Source: Schizochytrium sp. TIO01 | Lineage: Eukaryota; Sar; Bigyra; Thraustochytrida; Thraustochytriidae | Direction of reading: 5' to 3' | DNA length: 64,000 nt | Assembly: GCA_004764695.1 (NCBI GenBank) | Contig: SMSO01000032.1 | Coordinates: 6,654,668 to 6,718,667 of the forward strand | Shown: one piece after another, positions 1-11,385 of the stretch | Layout: every line of letters begins with the position of its first letter | Position numbering within the stretch: the stretch's first letter is position 1 | Notes under the pieces: generated by a model | What the model was told of the DNA's origin: nothing | Seen by the model: the letters and a program-made list of their open reading frames with translations, nothing else | The model's database searches: none | Made by a program: the position numbers and the translations under genes

Positions 1-2441
1 GAAGATCCTCTTCTTCGTGGCGTTTATTTCGGTATCCTGTCAATTAATTAATCTACAAATCTGTTCATTCATTCATTCATTCACATTCACATTCGCATTC
101 GCATTACTCATTTATTTATTTGTTTACTTATTCATTTCGAAGTTCTTTATTTATTCTCTGCCTCAATCGTCGATCAATCTTCAATCTTATTAGTTAAAAG
201 CCAAATTGCTTCTGCCCTTTTCTTTTCGCTTGATTTCTCGCTCTCAGTTCATGACACGACCTGAGACTTCGAAGAGACAGGGAGATCAGAGATCAGAGAA
301 AGCAGATGCAGACAGCGTAGTCTGCGACGATGTCAATTAAAATGGTGTCAATGTTCTTCTGCGAAGAAGAATGACGAAAGCAGGAAAGAAAGAGCCTTGA
401 GAAGAAGACCGAGAGAACTTCATATCTCATTCCACTACGGACCTTCGAGACGCGAGAGGCAAAAAGTCACACCCAGCCCCCTATAGGAGAAAACATTACA
501 CATACCACAGCGTTAATGTGCAGCGTTTGGGGGCATAGTAGAACTAAAAAAAGCGCAGGAGACTCTAACCACCAGAGGTTAACAGCAGCAGCGGCGCAGC
601 TAGCTACCCAGGTTAGGTTAGGTTAGGTTTGACAGAAGCGCCGAGCCACACCTAGGAGTTGACGGGATGCTTCAGTATTATTATGAGCAAGCTTAACCAC
701 CTCTCGGCGAAATCATCTACTCGGCGAAATAGGGGTGTGCGGATAAAAGCAGAAGAGTTTGAGAGAGTGTTAAGGAAGTTCATAGTAGAAAAACTGACTC
801 TGTTATTAGTATGGAACAGTCGCTTTTTCTTTGCTTTTCTTCAATTGGAGAGTTAAAAAATATTTTATTTTACTTTTCTCAAAACTTACTCTTTTTACTT
901 TAGTTATATATATATATTTTATTTTATTTTCTAAAGATATAGTAAAACATGGTATGAAAATGAAACGATGTAGAAGATGGCCTCTTCGTGGGAGAAACGA
1001 AACCGCATTTCCTTATGCTTAGGTTGTGCCCTGTCACTCTCAAATTGAAAGGACTTATAAACTTCAGAGTCTATGTCTGCGATAGCCTATTGGACATACC
1101 TACTTATTGTTGCCATGATTACCACATGATAGTTTTCAACATGTGTGATCATCATGATGGTTGGTTTCATATGATGGCAACATCAGCTGTAGGGGCGTTC
1201 AAGTTATGTGGGCGCTACAAAAGTTAAAAGGAGATCGTAGAAAAATGGTTTACCATTGTACGTCAAGGGGTCAGAGCGTGAGTCAAACTATAGAGCGCGC
1301 AGCGTATCCAACTAGGTCGATGCCGCAACTTGGAAACCAGGATATTTCTAATAAGTCGAACTCCAAGTTGAATGTCGATTTTTAGGGACTCCAGCAAAGA
1401 TCACTATTCAAGGTGCTACGTAGAAGTCATAGCAGTGTACTAATGGTATTACAAATCACAATCGTCTCAAAGGCGATTCGGAAAGGAGGAAGATCCATCA
1501 TCGTACTATCGCAGCATATAGCTAGCAAATGGAATCACAAGGATCGAGAAAAGGCGCCGCCTCGAGGCTTCAGCTCTAGAGTTTGTGTCATAAATTGAAG
1601 TCGTGAGTGAAGTTAAGGCTAGCGTCCACCAAGAAATGCCAGACAGATACCTACCTACCATGGCTTGAGTGCGGTAGAAATATAGCGTGAAGCTCATTAA
1701 GGCAAGTCCACGATAGAATGAACGAAGACAGCAAATACTTAGCCCTGATTGTGAATGCAGATGCCAAATTCTATAATTCATTGATGAGTAACCAATCATT
1801 ACACCTTACAGCTTTGCGCATCATCCAGCGAGACACCGCAACTTTAAAGGAGAATCACATCGCCTGATACAAATTGGGAAATAGAACGTTTCGAGACTTT
1901 TGCTACATCACATTCCTAAAGGATCAAAAAGCTGGCCAAGGTCGTTGCTCTTCAACATTTCCAATCGCTTCGTTCACATCAATCAACCAGTATACATTTT
2001 CCGGACCACTCCGCGAAGATGGATGATCCTGATTGATTATACCAATATATCCACCGCTGTTCTATTCCTTTTGCCCCTTTTGTTTAATATCAATATCTGT
2101 TTGCTTTCTGCTAACTTACGCTACCGTTAGCCGAAGAAGGCCTCTCCATCTTCTCTTCGATGGATCATTGTGCCGTATTTTGCATTCTTTTGACGATGTT
2201 CGCATTTCAAGTTAGTATCTATGAAACATTGGTCAATGACACCAGATCCATGATTCACAATTTTATAATCTCGAACTTCAAGATGTGCCATTTTTAGTTG
2301 GTAGTCCTAGGTGCCTTGTAACATAGAAAGAAGAAAAAAAGAGAAATCATCATTTATCAGACAAAAGACAGGGCTGGCAAAAGACAGTCGATCAAACTGT
2401 CTTCAGACTCGGAGCCCTCCCTCTGATTGACTGCCTAGAGC
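1..2441. other. Intergenic region without recognisable gene
   Basis: No reading frame here exceeds about 100 codons and none resembles a known protein. It holds a TTCA microsatellite near 63-105, three GGTTA units at 611-625, and otherwise unremarkable sequence. The last few hundred bases before 2442 presumably contain the UPF1 promoter and 5' leader. I see no tRNA-like cloverleaf. Confidence 0.6.
63..105. repeat. TTCA microsatellite with ATTCAC/ATTCGC variants
   Basis: About five TTCA units are followed by degenerate ATTCAC and ATTCGC units. It is a simple repeat of the kind scattered through all host spacers in this window. Confidence 0.85.
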
Positions 2442-5400
2442 ATGGAGCGCGGTAGCGTTGGTGGCGTCAATAGCGGCAACAGCGGCGATAGTGGCAACGG
2501 AGACCTCTCGTGGGCGCCACCCAGCTTTGCCAACGGCGGCACTCAGAGAGACCCATATCATGGAGCTGCAGTAGAAGCGGCAAACGAAAACGAGACGTCC
2601 GACGATCGAATCTGCAACCAACTCCAAAACATGCAGATGGATGGAATTGCAAATGATCTCGCGAATTATGACATCTCAGATCTAGACTATGACAAAAACA
2701 GCACGAGCAGCAACGCACATAACGGTGAAGCTGATGACACAAATGAGAGCTCCGAAGGTGAAGACGAAGACCATGAAAGCGAGGAGGCAGCGTGCGCCTA
2801 CTGCGGAGTTACGGAGCCGCAAAGCCTCGTTCAATGTCTCTCCACAGGTAGCTGGTTTTGTAATGGCAGTGGACGCACTCCGGGAGCACATATTGTCCAA
2901 CATTTGGTCCGTGCATCGCCTACAAAGGCTATTGCCCTTGCACCTGCAAACCCTTTAGGAGAAACCGCCATTGAATGCTACCAGTGCAGTCTTGCCAATG
3001 TCTTTTGTCTCGGCTTTGTAGCTGCAAAGGGTGGTGAAGGCTACGTTGTGCTGCTCTGCAGAAGCTGCTCCACCAGTAGTAGCCTTAAGGCCGAGTGGAA
3101 TGTCCAAAACTGGACTCCGCTCGTTGTGGACAGAAGCTTGCTCAGCTGGTTAGTACCAGTGCCCACCGATGAGGAAAAGGTTAACTCGGTTACCACAGCA
3201 CAGATCAACAAACTTGAAGATCTATGGAAGGCCAATCCCGGAGTTTCTCTGAATGCCACAACTGAAGAGGAAGAGGACGAACTTGAACCTGTGCAGCTCC
3301 GATACGAAGATGGATACCACTACAGATCCGTCTTTGCGGCACTTGTTGACCTCGAGGCCGAAAACGACCGTGAGCTCAAAAGCCAACTCAGCGAAACAGG
3401 CATCTCTATCCGTTGGAAGATCAGTGAAATCAGCCAGAGAGTTACGGCAACCTTCTCTTTCGGCGCACTCTTTTCAGAGACCATGCGTGTGACCATAGGT
3501 GACGAACTCAAGATTAGTTTGAACCCTGGAGCACGCAGAGCATGGGCCTGCAATGGCACAGTCGTCTCCGTTGACGAGGATGGCGAAATCGAATGCGAGC
3601 TGGCACGCAAAGATGAGGTCCCTCTCCATGTCACCCAAGGCTATGATATCTCATTTGTATGGAAGCCCATCACCTTTGAACGCATGTCAAGTGCTCTTAA
3701 GACGCTCGCTGTCGAGGACTCATCTCTTAGTGGATATCTCTTCCATAAACTGCTCGGACACGATGTTGAGGATCAAACCCTGAAGGTTGATCTACCGGTG
3801 CGTTATGGAGTAAAAGGTCTACCTGATCTTAACGACTCTCAGGTCTCCGCCATCCGCCAAGCACTCACCCGGCCTTTGGCGCTCATTCAAGGTCCCCCGG
3901 GTACTGGTAAGACCGTCACCTCGGCGACTTTGGTTTACCACATGGTAAAGCAAAACAAGGGCGCTCAGGTGCTCGTGACAGCCCCATCGAACGTTGCCGT
4001 GGACCAGCTCGCAGCCAAAATCCACCAAACCAACCTCAAGGTTGTTCGTTTGGCTGCCAAATCTCGCGAACACTTGGATTCATCCGTAGAGCATTTGTCC
4101 CTGCACTACGTTGTGCAGCACCTTGGAGGTGAGTCTTCTCTTGCTCTCAAGCGCTTGCTCAAAAAGCGTGAAGACTCAGGCAATCAGCTCTCAGCTTCTG
4201 ATCAAAAGCGCCTCATGTCCCTTCGAAAAAAGCTTGAGCGTGACGTCTTGCGTGCGGCTGACGTTATTTGTTGCACATGCTCTGGTGCTGGAGATCCACG
4301 CCTAACAAAATATAAATTTCGCCACGTTCTTCTCGACGAGGCTACTCAAGCCACTGAACCAGAAAGTCTTATCCCTATTGTGCGCGGTTGCAAACAGTTT
4401 ATTCTTGTTGGAGATCACTGCCAGCTCGGCCCCGTCGTAGTGTGCAAGAAGGCAGCCAACGCTGGTCTCAACAGCTCACTCTTTGAGCGCCTCGTTACGC
4501 TCGGACTGCGCCCCCTACGCCTGACTGTCCAGTACCGTATGCACCCATGCTTGAGTGAGTTCCCATCGAACACATTTTATGAGGGGTCCCTTGAAAATGG
4601 TGTATCCGAGGCTGACCGCACCCCAAGTAGCGTTAAGTTCCCGTGGCCACGTCCTGATAAGCCAATGATGTTCTTCTCTTGCATGGGCGCAGAGGAGCTC
4701 GCCAGCACTGGAACCTCTTACCTTAACAGGACCGAAGCGGCAAATTGTGAACGTGTAGTAACCGCGTTGCTGAATGGCGGTGCTGTCCCAGGTCAGATTG
4801 GCGTTGTCACACCATACGAGGGCCAACGTGCTTTTATCGTATCTGAGCTCCAACGTGGACCACTCCCAACGCAGACATACAAGGAAATCGAAGTTTCCTC
4901 TGTAGATGCTTTCCAGGGCCGCGAGAAAGATTTCATCATCCTTTCATGCGTGCGTTCCAATCAGAAGCAGGGTATTGGTTTTCTGAACGACCCGCGTCGT
5001 CTTAACGTTGCTCTTACCCGTGCCAAGTATGGTCTCATCATTCTTGGTAATCCCCTTGTTCTAGCTCAGCGCGCTTTGTGGAATACTCTTCTTGTACACT
5101 TTCGCGACGAAGGTGTTCTTGTTGAAGGTTCATTAGCAAACCTCACGGTCTCCGCAATGAAATTTCCCAAGGCGAAGAAATATTACCGTGACCGTCGTCA
5201 GCGTATGTTTGATGAGAGTGCTACACGCGTCTTCTCAGGTGATGTAAATGATCCTTTTGGAGAGCGCGCAGCCCAAGAAAACACTGCTCCTACTTTAGAT
5301 TCTCGACATGATCCGCGTTACGGAGGTGCACGCCATCAGTCTAAAACTAACTCTGCAGTCGCAGCCGCTGCCGCGTTGGCCGCTGCCTCCGCACCGAACC

Positions 5401-5795
5401 CTCCAGGTGGGGCAAATGCCAGCAGCGAAGTATCCTCGGCTTTGAACGGGCCAGGACCAAGTACCTCGGTTCCTGCCACGCAATCTTCAGACCTTGGGGG
5501 CGGATTTGAGCAAGGCCCAGCAATTCCAATGCCGACTATCCCAACTCCAAGTGTACGTTACAAGGGATTTGGCGATTTCGATTATGTTGACCGTCCTCTT
5601 CATGCACCACAGCAGCACGACAGCTCAATTGATGAAGTGTTCCAACCTCAGCTTCCAATGACACAATTTGGTGGACCCAGCCAGTCGCAAACGCAAAACT
5701 TCAACAACCTTATGACACAACAGCCTTTGTCTCAGCCTTTGTCCCAGTCTCAGTCTATGTACCAGTTTGAAGATGAGGATGAGGATGACGAATAA
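2442..5795 (+). CDS. UPF1: UPF1/RENT1 RNA helicase, nonsense-mediated decay factor
   Basis: A 1,117-aa superfamily 1 RNA helicase, the central ATPase of nonsense-mediated mRNA decay in the cytoplasm. After an acidic, low-complexity N-terminus comes the Cys/His-rich CH domain (about residues 117-225, starting CAYCG) that binds UPF2 in known family members. The 1B region follows, then the helicase core: Walker A GPPGTGKT near 485, Walker B as DEAT near 631, GDHCQLGP, QYRMHP near 697, VDAFQGRE near 820 and LTRAK. The C-terminal ~200 residues are Ala/Pro/Gln-rich with several SQ and TQ dipeptides, matching the phosphorylation-prone tails of other UPF1 proteins. ATG at 2442 opens the frame; there are no breaks and no visible introns. 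Length matches the family (about 1,100 aa). Identification is firm. Confidence 0.97.
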   Translation: MERGSVGGVNSGNSGDSGNGDLSWAPPSFANGGTQRDPYHGAAVEAANENETSDDRICNQLQNMQMDGIANDLANYDISDLDYDKNSTSSNAHNGEADDTNESSEGEDEDHESEEAACAYCGVTEPQSLVQCLSTGSWFCNGSGRTPGAHIVQHLVRASPTKAIALAPANPLGETAIECYQCSLANVFCLGFVAAKGGEGYVVLLCRSCSTSSSLKAEWNVQNWTPLVVDRSLLSWLVPVPTDEEKVNSVTTAQINKLEDLWKANPGVSLNATTEEEEDELEPVQLRYEDGYHYRSVFAALVDLEAENDRELKSQLSETGISIRWKISEISQRVTATFSFGALFSETMRVTIGDELKISLNPGARRAWACNGTVVSVDEDGEIECELARKDEVPLHVTQGYDISFVWKPITFERMSSALKTLAVEDSSLSGYLFHKLLGHDVEDQTLKVDLPVRYGVKGLPDLNDSQVSAIRQALTRPLALIQGPPGTGKTVTSATLVYHMVKQNKGAQVLVTAPSNVAVDQLAAKIHQTNLKVVRLAAKSREHLDSSVEHLSLHYVVQHLGGESSLALKRLLKKREDSGNQLSASDQKRLMSLRKKLERDVLRAADVICCTCSGAGDPRLTKYKFRHVLLDEATQATEPESLIPIVRGCKQFILVGDHCQLGPVVVCKKAANAGLNSSLFERLVTLGLRPLRLTVQYRMHPCLSEFPSNTFYEGSLENGVSEADRTPSSVKFPWPRPDKPMMFFSCMGAEELASTGTSYLNRTEAANCERVVTALLNGGAVPGQIGVVTPYEGQRAFIVSELQRGPLPTQTYKEIEVSSVDAFQGREKDFIILSCVRSNQKQGIGFLNDPRRLNVALTRAKYGLIILGNPLVLAQRALWNTLLVHFRDEGVLVEGSLANLTVSAMKFPKAKKYYRDRRQRMFDESATRVFSGDVNDPFGERAAQENTAPTLDSRHDPRYGGARHQSKTNSAVAAAAALAAASAPNPPGGANASSEVSSALNGPGPSTSVPATQSSDLGGGFEQGPAIPMPTIPTPSVRYKGFGDFDYVDRPLHAPQQHDSSIDEVFQPQLPMTQFGGPSQSQTQNFNNLMTQQPLSQPLSQSQSMYQFEDEDEDDE

Positions 5796-6679
5796 AGTTC
5801 TGAGAACCATCATCCCTGGCTTCTTGCTGCACTTGCAAGTCTTCCTTATTAAAATGCAACGAAACAAACGCAATCTGTTCAAATTGCTATTATGCCCTTG
5901 CATATGCACTGTTAGTTTTGCACTAGGTGATCTTTATGTTTGTTTTGTAAAACTTCGTCTTCTTTAGATGTTAAAGACCCAAAATACAACAGATGCAAGG
6001 AGTTTGGGGAAACTATACGGTTTTTTACCTAATTTAAGGCCATGAGTTGAAGATAGAATGTGCCAATGATCATGAGAATTCGCAAAATAGCCTGTTATTT
6101 CAACTGCTTCAATTTTTGTTTTGATCGTGAAAGCTGTTCATGAGTAGAGAGGTTTGCATGTGTTTTTCCCTTCTATAATAAACATAATCGACCCACCAGA
6201 AGCAGACAGTCGTTTGTATTGGTGTGGCTTGTTTTCATATCTAGCATGCCATGCCAATTTCCCTATAATTTAACAATGAGCTAAATATAAAGTAATTTTA
6301 TGACCGGGTAACTGGTGTCCTTGGAAATATAGATTTAGAATCGCAGAAAAATTATAATCCCAGAGAAATTAAAAAAAAGAAGAATTGATACACAAAGAAG
6401 GGAATGTGAAAATCTTCAAGCTAGCTAGCCTTCCTGAATTACAAATTCAAGATTTTCTGCAAAGAACTCATGGTCATGTACACTCTCCAAAAATTTGAAC
6501 TACTCAATAAATATAAGGTGATAAATAAATTGAGACAAATCAGGACTTAATATTTCTTTTTTGGTTTTAATTAGTTCATTAGTTGCGAATGTAAAATGTA
6601 AAAGTATTATGTATGCATGTTGTATGTGTATGAAAGTAAGGTAAAGTAAAGTAAAGTAAGTAACAGATGCTTCGCACAA
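5796..6679. other. Convergent spacer between UPF1 and MORN gene
   Basis: The two flanking genes converge here, so the ~880 bases should hold two 3' ends. The sequence is AT-rich with a short GTAAA repeat near 6638-6660. No protein-like frame is seen. Confidence 0.6.
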
Positions 6680-9442
6680 TCAGAAACCTGCAGCGCGGTG
6701 CACATATCGCATTTCTGATTGGCATGTGATAGGAAGGAACCAGGTGGACTCGCCAACTTGTTCTGCTCTATCATTAGTCATTTTCAGGGTACCAAAACCC
6801 TCAATGCCGTCTCCACGGAACCGACCTTCATAAACGGCTCCATTAGAGAACGAATAAGTACCACGGCCCTCTTTAACACCTCCACGGTACGCTCCCGCAA
6901 AGTTGCCATGGGTGCCGTAGGAACACTCACCACGACCATCAAAACGATGGTCGCGGAACTGGCCATCATAGTAACAAACATCCTTGACATTAAGGATGCC
7001 ACGTCCACACCACTGATCCTTTGACCAGTCGCCTGAATAGCCACTGCCATCAGGCATAAAGAGGTCACCAACACCGTGACGAAAGCCACGACGCCAATCC
7101 CCAACAAAAGTGCCGCCAGAAGCAGCATGAAAGTAAATACCATGGCCGTGGAATCGTCCTTCGCGGAATTCGCCATCATAGCGATCTCCAGACTCGAAGA
7201 GATAAGTACCTCGACCGGACATTGTATTGTCAGCAAATTCGCCTTGATAAATGAGCTCGCCACATGCGTTCATCAAAAGACCCTTGCCATACATTTTCCC
7301 GCCAGCCCACAGGCCTTCATAAATCATGCCATTCTCCAAAAGACAGATGCCATAGCCATGGCGGCGGCCGAGGTCGTCAAACTCACCTTCATAAATCTGG
7401 CCAGCGCCTGTCTTAAAAGTATCTGGCATCGCAGCTGCCTCTTCAGCAGTATAAAATGGCAGAGGAACTGATTGTGAAACACTCGATGAGCAACGTACCA
7501 AGGAGCCTGTTCCCGCACTACTAGAAGCTACACTGCTTGCGCCGGTGATTGAAGAGGAAGATGAGCTCAAGCGACGAGGGTGCTGCTTATGGACAGAACG
7601 CTGATCGCGAATAAGCTGACGCACAAGTGCCACAGTTGCCTTGTGAGCCTTTTTTCGGATCGAGGCAGATCTGCCTTGGTCAAACGGCTGAGGCAGGCCT
7701 AAAGTACCATCTGAAAACACCACCTTTGCATCAGCAGAAAGGTCAGGAGACAAAAATCCTCCATTAAATGCGATTGCAGCCGTTGCTGGCGTCAAGTGCC
7801 CATCTGAGATTGCAGCCATCGAAATGGAATCGACTGGTGTAGACGATGGGCGTCCTGCTCCTTTACCGTGCTTCGCAATCAAGACGTAGCTCCGCTTGCT
7901 AGTATCAAGCATGAGCATGCGGTTTGGCACGCGTTGCCGTTTGCTCGCACGCACGCCGTTCAGACAGCGATCGAACTCAATTTCATCAGATCGGCCCCAC
8001 TTGCGACCAACGGTGCGATCGCCATTTACACTGCTGTTGCTACAACCCGTGTTGTTGTTTCCACAAGAATTGTTCGGCAAGGCTGCTTCACGCGGGAGAT
8101 ATGCTTTGTCAGATGTGAATTCACCAGTCTTGCGATCAAGGGAACCTTTCAAGGTAAATCTGCCAAAGCGGTTGCGCCCAACACCATCGACAGACAGAAT
8201 AGTGGATCCAGCTTCCGCACAGGGTACAAAAGTGACCAAAAACTTTTCGGGTACGCTGAGCACTTTCTTAGTGCTACGGCGCTTCTTTTTGCGTTCTACG
8301 TGCGCCGGGTTTGCCATGGTGAAAGAGCCTGACCAAACACACTCCGTATTCTCTGGAAGGGAGTCAAGGGTAGTACTTTGCGGCACAGGCGCTGCTCCCT
8401 TTTCCTTGGAGTTTCCCTTCTCTGCACTGGTTGATGACCCAGGCCCAGATGGGCCACCTACGGCTTGAGTTTGACCAGCCAAAGAGTCTGATGTCTGTGC
8501 TGCTAGCTGGGAAGAATTTGCCTTGGAGTTAGAAGCAGGTAATGTGGAGGAGGAAGAGGAAGAAGAAGAAGAAGATGATGATGATGATGACGATGACGAT
8601 GGTTGTACAGAGGCTTCGGCAGTTGCCGAGGTAGTCAGCTCTACAGTATCGCTTTTCTCCATTAAGTAGCTTACTTTGCCAAGAACGCTTTCCTGAAAGT
8701 GCCACGTTCCTGTGAGCACGAAGCGTCCACTATCATCAACCTCGAGTTTGCATTGCATATTCACGGTGTCAGCTTCTCTCCTTGCTTGCTCTTCTGCGGT
8801 CTCATCCTCCATTGTTGTTTTCGTCACGATTTCGTCAGTAGATTCTTCCTTGTGTTTCTTGATAAGAGTCTGTTTGGCGTCCACTTCTGTTGGGCTTGTA
8901 AAATGCTCCGCATGCGAGTGGTCTACGCTATGGGCATCTGTATGTTCGCTTGCAGGTGACTTGCCGCTCTCTATATCCTTTTCCAAAGGTTCTTCCGTTT
9001 TCTGAGCCCTATCCATATACCCCTGAGTGTCCTTGTTGTCGCCCGCTTTACCCTTCGCATCGACCTTATCATCCTTTTGCATTACGTGCTTCTTGCCTTC
9101 AGATACTTTGTCCTGCTCAGAGTTTCTGGAACCATTAACGGCACCTTCCTTTGTTTTCTTCAGATGGTCATCCAGGCCGTTTTCGATGTCGCTGTGACCG
9201 CTACTGTTCTTCAGATGATTGCTGCTGTCGGAGCCTATGTCTTTGTCATCGACTGTGCCAGCTCCCAGGTCATCTTGATGGTTTTCATCATCTTTGACAT
9301 CAGAATCACATGTTTTTTTCGTACCGGCGTCACGTTCATGATGTGTCCTTGCGCGCCGGCGTTTGTCCTCGACGTCGATGCATCCCGAGAGCGAGGAGAG
9401 CCCTGGCGTCATGGCGGAGAGGCGCTTCGCCAGCTCCACCAT
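6680..9442 (-). CDS. MORN-repeat protein with long disordered N-terminus
   Basis: A 920-aa protein. The last ~250 residues hold about nine consecutive MORN repeats (pattern YEGxFxxxxxHGxG, beginning near YEGEFDDLGRRHGYG). MORN repeats form elongated sheets that bind membranes or protein partners at cytoskeletal and cell-cortex structures, so a scaffold role is likely, but no catalytic domain is visible. The first ~250 residues are highly charged (Lys/Glu/Asp) and probably disordered, and are followed by a run of about 19 serines coded by near-repetitive codons. A conserved-looking middle part (residues ~230-480) contains two WxGxF-like segments and resembles no family I can name. ATG at 9442 is used; an in-frame stop lies a short way upstream. 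A 45-bp tandem duplication sits just upstream of the start. Confidence 0.85.
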   Translation of the reverse strand: MVELAKRLSAMTPGLSSLSGCIDVEDKRRRARTHHERDAGTKKTCDSDVKDDENHQDDLGAGTVDDKDIGSDSSNHLKNSSGHSDIENGLDDHLKKTKEGAVNGSRNSEQDKVSEGKKHVMQKDDKVDAKGKAGDNKDTQGYMDRAQKTEEPLEKDIESGKSPASEHTDAHSVDHSHAEHFTSPTEVDAKQTLIKKHKEESTDEIVTKTTMEDETAEEQARREADTVNMQCKLEVDDSGRFVLTGTWHFQESVLGKVSYLMEKSDTVELTTSATAEASVQPSSSSSSSSSSSSSSSSSSTLPASNSKANSSQLAAQTSDSLAGQTQAVGGPSGPGSSTSAEKGNSKEKGAAPVPQSTTLDSLPENTECVWSGSFTMANPAHVERKKKRRSTKKVLSVPEKFLVTFVPCAEAGSTILSVDGVGRNRFGRFTLKGSLDRKTGEFTSDKAYLPREAALPNNSCGNNNTGCSNSSVNGDRTVGRKWGRSDEIEFDRCLNGVRASKRQRVPNRMLMLDTSKRSYVLIAKHGKGAGRPSSTPVDSISMAAISDGHLTPATAAIAFNGGFLSPDLSADAKVVFSDGTLGLPQPFDQGRSASIRKKAHKATVALVRQLIRDQRSVHKQHPRRLSSSSSSITGASSVASSSAGTGSLVRCSSSVSQSVPLPFYTAEEAAAMPDTFKTGAGQIYEGEFDDLGRRHGYGICLLENGMIYEGLWAGGKMYGKGLLMNACGELIYQGEFADNTMSGRGTYLFESGDRYDGEFREGRFHGHGIYFHAASGGTFVGDWRRGFRHGVGDLFMPDGSGYSGDWSKDQWCGRGILNVKDVCYYDGQFRDHRFDGRGECSYGTHGNFAGAYRGGVKEGRGTYSFSNGAVYEGRFRGDGIEGFGTLKMTNDRAEQVGESTWFLPITCQSEMRYVHRAAGF

Positions 9443-9466
9443 GTCTCGCTGAGCCGCGCTGCGGCA

Positions 9467-9556
9467 GCGGATGGCCTACACCAGGGGCTTATCAGGTTAC
9501 GCTCTTCGCGCGCGGATGGCCTACACCAGGGGCTTATCAGGTTACGCTCTTCGCGC
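9467..9556. repeat. 45-bp tandem duplication next to MORN gene start
   Basis: Two adjacent near-perfect 45-bp copies, beginning around 9467 and 9512; each contains ATGGCCTACACCAGGGGC. They lie 25 bases upstream of the MORN ATG, in its 5' leader or core promoter. The unit is a multiple of three, but the frame leading into the gene is closed by a TAG in the repeat, so it is not an extension of the protein. Confidence 0.9.
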
Positions 9557-10466
9557 TAGGAGTCCCAGCTCGAGCGGACTCCGCACTCTTCAAGCCGGGC
9601 TTCAGATGGGAATCCAAAATCCAAAATCGGTCTTCTTTAGTTTCAAATTGCGACCGATGAGTTTCGACGGCGGGCCGAAACCAGTCGCCAAGGGGCCTAT
9701 GAGGCGCCTGGGGAGATCTCGAGGACCGTCGGGACCACGGAGCAACGAGGAATGTCGCAGGTCAGGGCGGAGGCCTCGCGCTCCGCCTCGATCCGCAGTG
9801 CCCAAACAGTAGGGAAAGTTGGCGGCAGCTTGGTCTTTTGGACATCGAGGCGGGAGTCGATCTTCCGCAGTGGAGGCCACTCTCACTCTCACTGAGAAAA
9901 TTAGCAGAGCTACCTCCCCCTAGCTCATTCGACTTTCCCGACCACTGCGGGAAAACCTCTCCTCAGATGGACAACACCTGTCCAGTCTACTGTATTGTTG
10001 TAAGGTAAATCAAAACCTAAAGTGGGAGCAGTAAAAAAGGTCGCCGCGGTGGTTATCTCCTAACCGTAGATATTGTCACTAGGGTGGTGGCCTGTTTATG
10101 GGTGGGCGTAATTTCAGAGAGACGCCTCTCATCATCCACGTCCATTCAGGATATTAACCACTGTGGTAAACATCCGCGAACTCTCCCCTTTACCTCCCCG
10201 CTCAAATTCTGTTCAGCTCCCACATTCCCTCTCGGGTCAATTCCCACACTATTCCCGCCTCTCCTCTTCCTTTCACTGGACGAAATGACGTGGCATGTCA
10301 ATGTTCCACCGGCCGGAGTTTCCTCTGTGCGTGGCGCTACTTTTAGATACAAGTCCGCCTGGTGCACCATACTTGGCCGTATCAGTTGAATCTGAGCTCC
10401 AGGGAAGGAGGCGAAATCGTTTTCCTTCAAATGAAAAATCTTGAAACTAAGAGAGACAAAATAAAC

Positions 10467-10558
10467 AAACTAATTAACAAATTAATCAACAAACTAATTA
10501 ACAAATATATTAATTAATTAATTAATCGATTAATTAATTAATTAATTAATCGATTAAT
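10467..10558. repeat. TTAATTAA/ATCGATTAA simple-repeat tract
   Basis: Runs of TTAA units interrupted twice by ATCGAT; AT-rich low-complexity tract. Confidence 0.85.
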
Positions 10559-10645
10559 GAACAGAGCGAAAGAAGAGTGGAAAGAAATCCGAAACACCTG
10601 ATTCAGAAGCAGACAGACAGAGAGACCTCTGCGAAGGAGCGGTCT

Positions 10646-10647
<2 letters not shown>

Positions 10648-10693
<46 letters not shown>
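10648..10693. repeat. TTGC microsatellite
   Basis: About eleven consecutive GCTT units. A related GCTC/GCTT array occurs at the right end of the window (63901-63960). Confidence 0.9.
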
Positions 10694-10946
10694 CTGCGGA
10701 GCCGCCTCGCCTCTTGAGGGCGGGAGGGCCCCGAGTGCGAGGCCGGCCAGCCTGAGGCGAGACGGAGAGAGCCTCGAGGCCGCAGCCTTCCTTCAGGCCG
10801 GCAGAAAGCGCCTCCCTCACTCAGAGCGCAGACTACCTATCACTAGGAACCCCTACTAGGGCGAGCGAGCTAGGCAGACAGTAAGTAAGTGGTAGGCGCC
10901 CGCCCACTTAGAAGCGTTGGGTACGTTAGTTAGTTAGGTATGGTTT

Positions 10947-11057
10947 CCAATTCAATTCAATTCAATTCAATTCAATTCAATTCAATTCAATTCAATTCAA
11001 CTCAATTCATTCAATGATTCATTTCGATCCAATTCAATCCAATTCAATTCAATTCAA
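10947..11057. repeat. TTCAA pentanucleotide microsatellite
   Basis: About a dozen ATTCA units, degenerate towards the right end. Confidence 0.9.
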
Positions 11058-11319
11058 AGCTCATCTGTTTACACATCGATCGATCGTCTCTCATCATCTA
11101 ATTTAAACTGAGAACAAATACTCACGATAGGCAGCGTAGCCACCTGCTAGGCACCTCCTACTGCGCCTAGCTACTACCTACATGTTGAAAAGCTTTGGAT
11201 TCATTGATTGCTTCCAGATGAGATGACGCCGCTAAGGTACTGCTAATGTACCTTCTAGCTGCCTCCTTCTTTCTTCCTGATGACAAAGCAGGTAGGTACG
11301 TAGGTATCTCTTGATCTCC

Positions 11320-11321
11320 TC

Positions 11322-11352
<31 letters not shown>

Positions 11353-11353
11353 C

Positions 11354-11385
<32 letters not shown>
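11320..11385. repeat. TATC microsatellite
   Basis: About sixteen CTAT units with one CTAC interruption. Confidence 0.9.

Noticed and set aside
611-630. GGTTA repeats as telomere DNA
   Set aside because: Only three units, inside ordinary sequence; too short and of uncertain motif.
10648-11385. Regularly spaced repeats as a CRISPR-like array
   Set aside because: These are contiguous microsatellites without spacers, in a eukaryotic genome.
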